Shown here piece by piece: positions 62,737-64,000 of a stretch of 64,000 nt of DNA. Location: contig NZ_JAMKQJ010000004.1 in NCBI RefSeq assembly GCF_024643205.1, forward strand, positions 372,001-436,000, given 5' to 3'. Under the pieces are notes generated by a model. That model saw only the letters and a list, made by a program, of their open reading frames with translations, ran no database searches and was not told the DNA's origin. Source of the stretch: Parapedobacter tibetensis (GTDB taxonomy: Bacteria; Bacteroidota; Bacteroidia; Sphingobacteriales; Sphingobacteriaceae). How positions within the stretch are numbered: position 1 is the stretch's first letter; each line of letters begins with the position of its first letter. The translations under genes were made by a program, and so were the position numbers.

Positions 62737-63384
62737 TTATGTTGCTGGCGACCAATCCGCAGGGTTCTCCCGCCATTGCTTCAGCACTTCGATATCAGCT
62801 GGATGGATATAATTATGGTCAGCAGCAAAATCAACCAGCGTGTTATAGTCACATAAACTGATATGCCGGCATTTTGCCGCTGCAAAGTTCTCATCCGCTT
62901 CCTTAAACCCGTAAGTAAAGATAGAAACCAACCCCACTACATTACAACCTGCGTCACGCAAAGCCTGTACCGCTTTAAGACTGCTTTTACCTGTGGAAAC
63001 AAGGTCCTCAACTACAACCACGCGTTGACCGCCTACCATCTCGCCTTCAATGAGGTTCTCCCGGCCATGGTCTTTGGCACTTGTCCGTACATAGGTGAAC
63101 GGCAAACCCAAATCCTGTGCTACCAATACCCCTTGAGGGATCCCAGCAGTGGCTACACCCGAAATCATTTCCACCGAACCAAACTCCTCTTGTACCAATT
63201 CAGAAAGCTTTTGACGGATATACGTACGGATAGGTGGATGGGACAATGCAACACGATTATCACAATAAATTGGCGACTTCCAACCTGAGGCCCATGTAAA
63301 AGGTTTTTTAGGTTGTAATTTTATTGCTTTAATTTGCAATAATGATTCGGCAACTTTTTGTCCAACCTCATTCATATTATTCAT
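62737..63384 (-). CDS. pyrE: Orotate phosphoribosyltransferase
   Basis: 215 residues. The PRPP-binding motif is VVVVEDLVSTGKSS, with the orotate loop ASGWKSPIYCDNRV near residue 30 and KDHGRENLIEG as the flexible loop. It makes OMP in pyrimidine synthesis. Two ATGs are possible (63382-63384 and 63373-63375). With the first, its start overlaps that of the divergent NUDIX gene (CATG). Confidence 0.95.
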   Translation of the reverse strand: MNNMNEVGQKVAESLLQIKAIKLQPKKPFTWASGWKSPIYCDNRVALSHPPIRTYIRQKLSELVQEEFGSVEMISGVATAGIPQGVLVAQDLGLPFTYVRTSAKDHGRENLIEGEMVGGQRVVVVEDLVSTGKSSLKAVQALRDAGCNVVGLVSIFTYGFKEADENFAAAKCRHISLCDYNTLVDFAADHNYIHPADIEVLKQWRENPADWSPAT

Positions 63385-64000
63385 GGCGCAAATCTATAAA
63401 ATTTATATGAACCAATCGGCCCTCGTTTTGGCTGATTTTACACCCGGCAATATCTCCAACATCCAATCAATTGACCATCAGGATCTTGACTTTGAAAAAC
63501 TTTTTAAACAATCAAAAGGTAATGAATCGCCTGTTACGTATTTCATACTAATAAAAAATCCGAAAGCATATTTTAGTCTCATTAAAAAAAGAATCAAAAT
63601 AATTAAAGCATCGGGAGGATTAGTGAAAAACGGCCATGGCGACTACCTAATTATCTATAGGCTTGGCAAATGGGATTTGCCCAAAGGCAAGGTAGACGAG
63701 GGCGAGTCGATGAAACGTGCAGCCGTACGGGAAGTGGAGGAAGAATGTGGTATCAAAGTGAATTACCTCGGACAGAAAATCATAACCACCTACCATGCCT
63801 ACATAATGAAAGGTGAATTGGTGATCAAAAAAACGAATTGGTATGAAATGGGGGTAAATAAGGTACCCAAGCTGAAACCCCAACTGGAGGAGAACATCAC
63901 AGAAGCGCTATGGTTGCCGAAAGCTGAATTAAATAAGGTCCGGGAAAACACATATCCGCTTATAGCAGATATTTTGGATACAATCTCACCAATGGAACAT
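63383..64000 (+). CDS. NUDIX hydrolase, C-terminus cut by window edge
   Basis: 206 codons are visible, open at the right edge; translated from the ATG at 63383. A perfect NUDIX box lies at GKVDEGESMKRAAVREVEEE then CGI (about residues 112-134). The N-terminal 90 residues are an alpha/beta segment not part of the NUDIX core, seen in Bacteroidota members. It hydrolyses a nucleoside diphosphate-linked compound. The start overlaps that of pyrE on the opposite strand, and pairing of the two is probably ancestral. An alternative ATG lies at 63407. Confidence 0.88.
   Translation, partial: MAQIYKIYMNQSALVLADFTPGNISNIQSIDHQDLDFEKLFKQSKGNESPVTYFILIKNPKAYFSLIKKRIKIIKASGGLVKNGHGDYLIIYRLGKWDLPKGKVDEGESMKRAAVREVEEECGIKVNYLGQKIITTYHAYIMKGELVIKKTNWYEMGVNKVPKLKPQLEENITEALWLPKAELNKVRENTYPLIADILDTISPMEH

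Overview
The window reads as a chromosome segment of a Bacteroidota bacterium, most likely Sphingobacteriaceae or a near relative. The reasons are a SusC/SusD pair run by an ECF sigma factor and a FecR anti-sigma factor, other TonB-dependent outer-membrane proteins with carboxypeptidase-like N-domains, a DUF4249 lipoprotein, a GH92 mannosidase, weak Shine-Dalgarno sequences, and several TAnnTTTG promoter elements of the Bacteroidota type. Genus is not settled by the sequence. Both edges cut a gene: an altronate-dehydratase-family gene on the left and a NUDIX gene on the right. I see no insertion sequence, prophage, CRISPR array or rRNA.

Layout. 1-3461: end of an L-fucose operon (UxaA-type dehydratase, mutarotase, FucP) facing a divergent AraC regulator, with a two-site operator between them. 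3475-9933: a GH92 mannosidase, a large outer-membrane barrel protein, ferritin and a small unknown protein. 10064-17271: a peptide-secretion island with a C39-peptidase ABC exporter, an HlyD adaptor, a 78-residue double-glycine-leader peptide, an XRE regulator, a second adaptor and a TolC protein. 17363-25774: polysaccharide deacetylase, DUF4249/TonB-receptor pair, DUF1080 lipoprotein, ClC channel, OxyR, tRNA-Thr and OsmC. 25942-28399: an isolated pair of a polysaccharide pyruvyl transferase and an F420-hydrogenase-beta-like protein. 28396-37645: a Sus-type operon (sigma, FecR, SusC, SusD) that carries a secreted FAD oxidoreductase and a secreted protein with a flavinylation-type motif instead of glycoside hydrolases. 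37796-48447: cysteine desulfurase, THUMP-like methyltransferase, luciferase-like monooxygenase, an esterase remnant, a coupled sulfur/rhodanese operon, thioredoxin reductase, an exonuclease and a serine hydrolase. 48580-57695: SMC, GlxA-type regulator, an RpoA-CTD-like zinc protein, RlmB, an ArsR/old-yellow-enzyme operon and ornithine aminotransferase. 57881-64000: hydrolase, TetR, nitroreductase, aldo/keto reductase, exported superoxide dismutase, SRPBCC protein, PyrE and NUDIX.

How the parts work together. The fucose genes match a non-phosphorylative route in which fucose is imported, its anomers interconverted, oxidised and dehydrated. In the peptide island the exporter would cut the leader after Gly-Gly and send the core peptide through HlyD and TolC; a strong terminator between the peptide gene and the exporter genes would make the peptide the more abundant product. 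In the Sus-type operon, an outer-membrane importer feeds a periplasmic flavin redox pair, which suggests oxidation of a small substrate rather than polysaccharide breakdown. OxyR, OsmC, ferritin, SOD, thioredoxin reductase and several flavin reductases give the segment a clear oxidative-stress and detoxification character.

The most noteworthy parts are the double-glycine peptide cassette (10064-17271) and the flavin-redox Sus operon (28396-37645).
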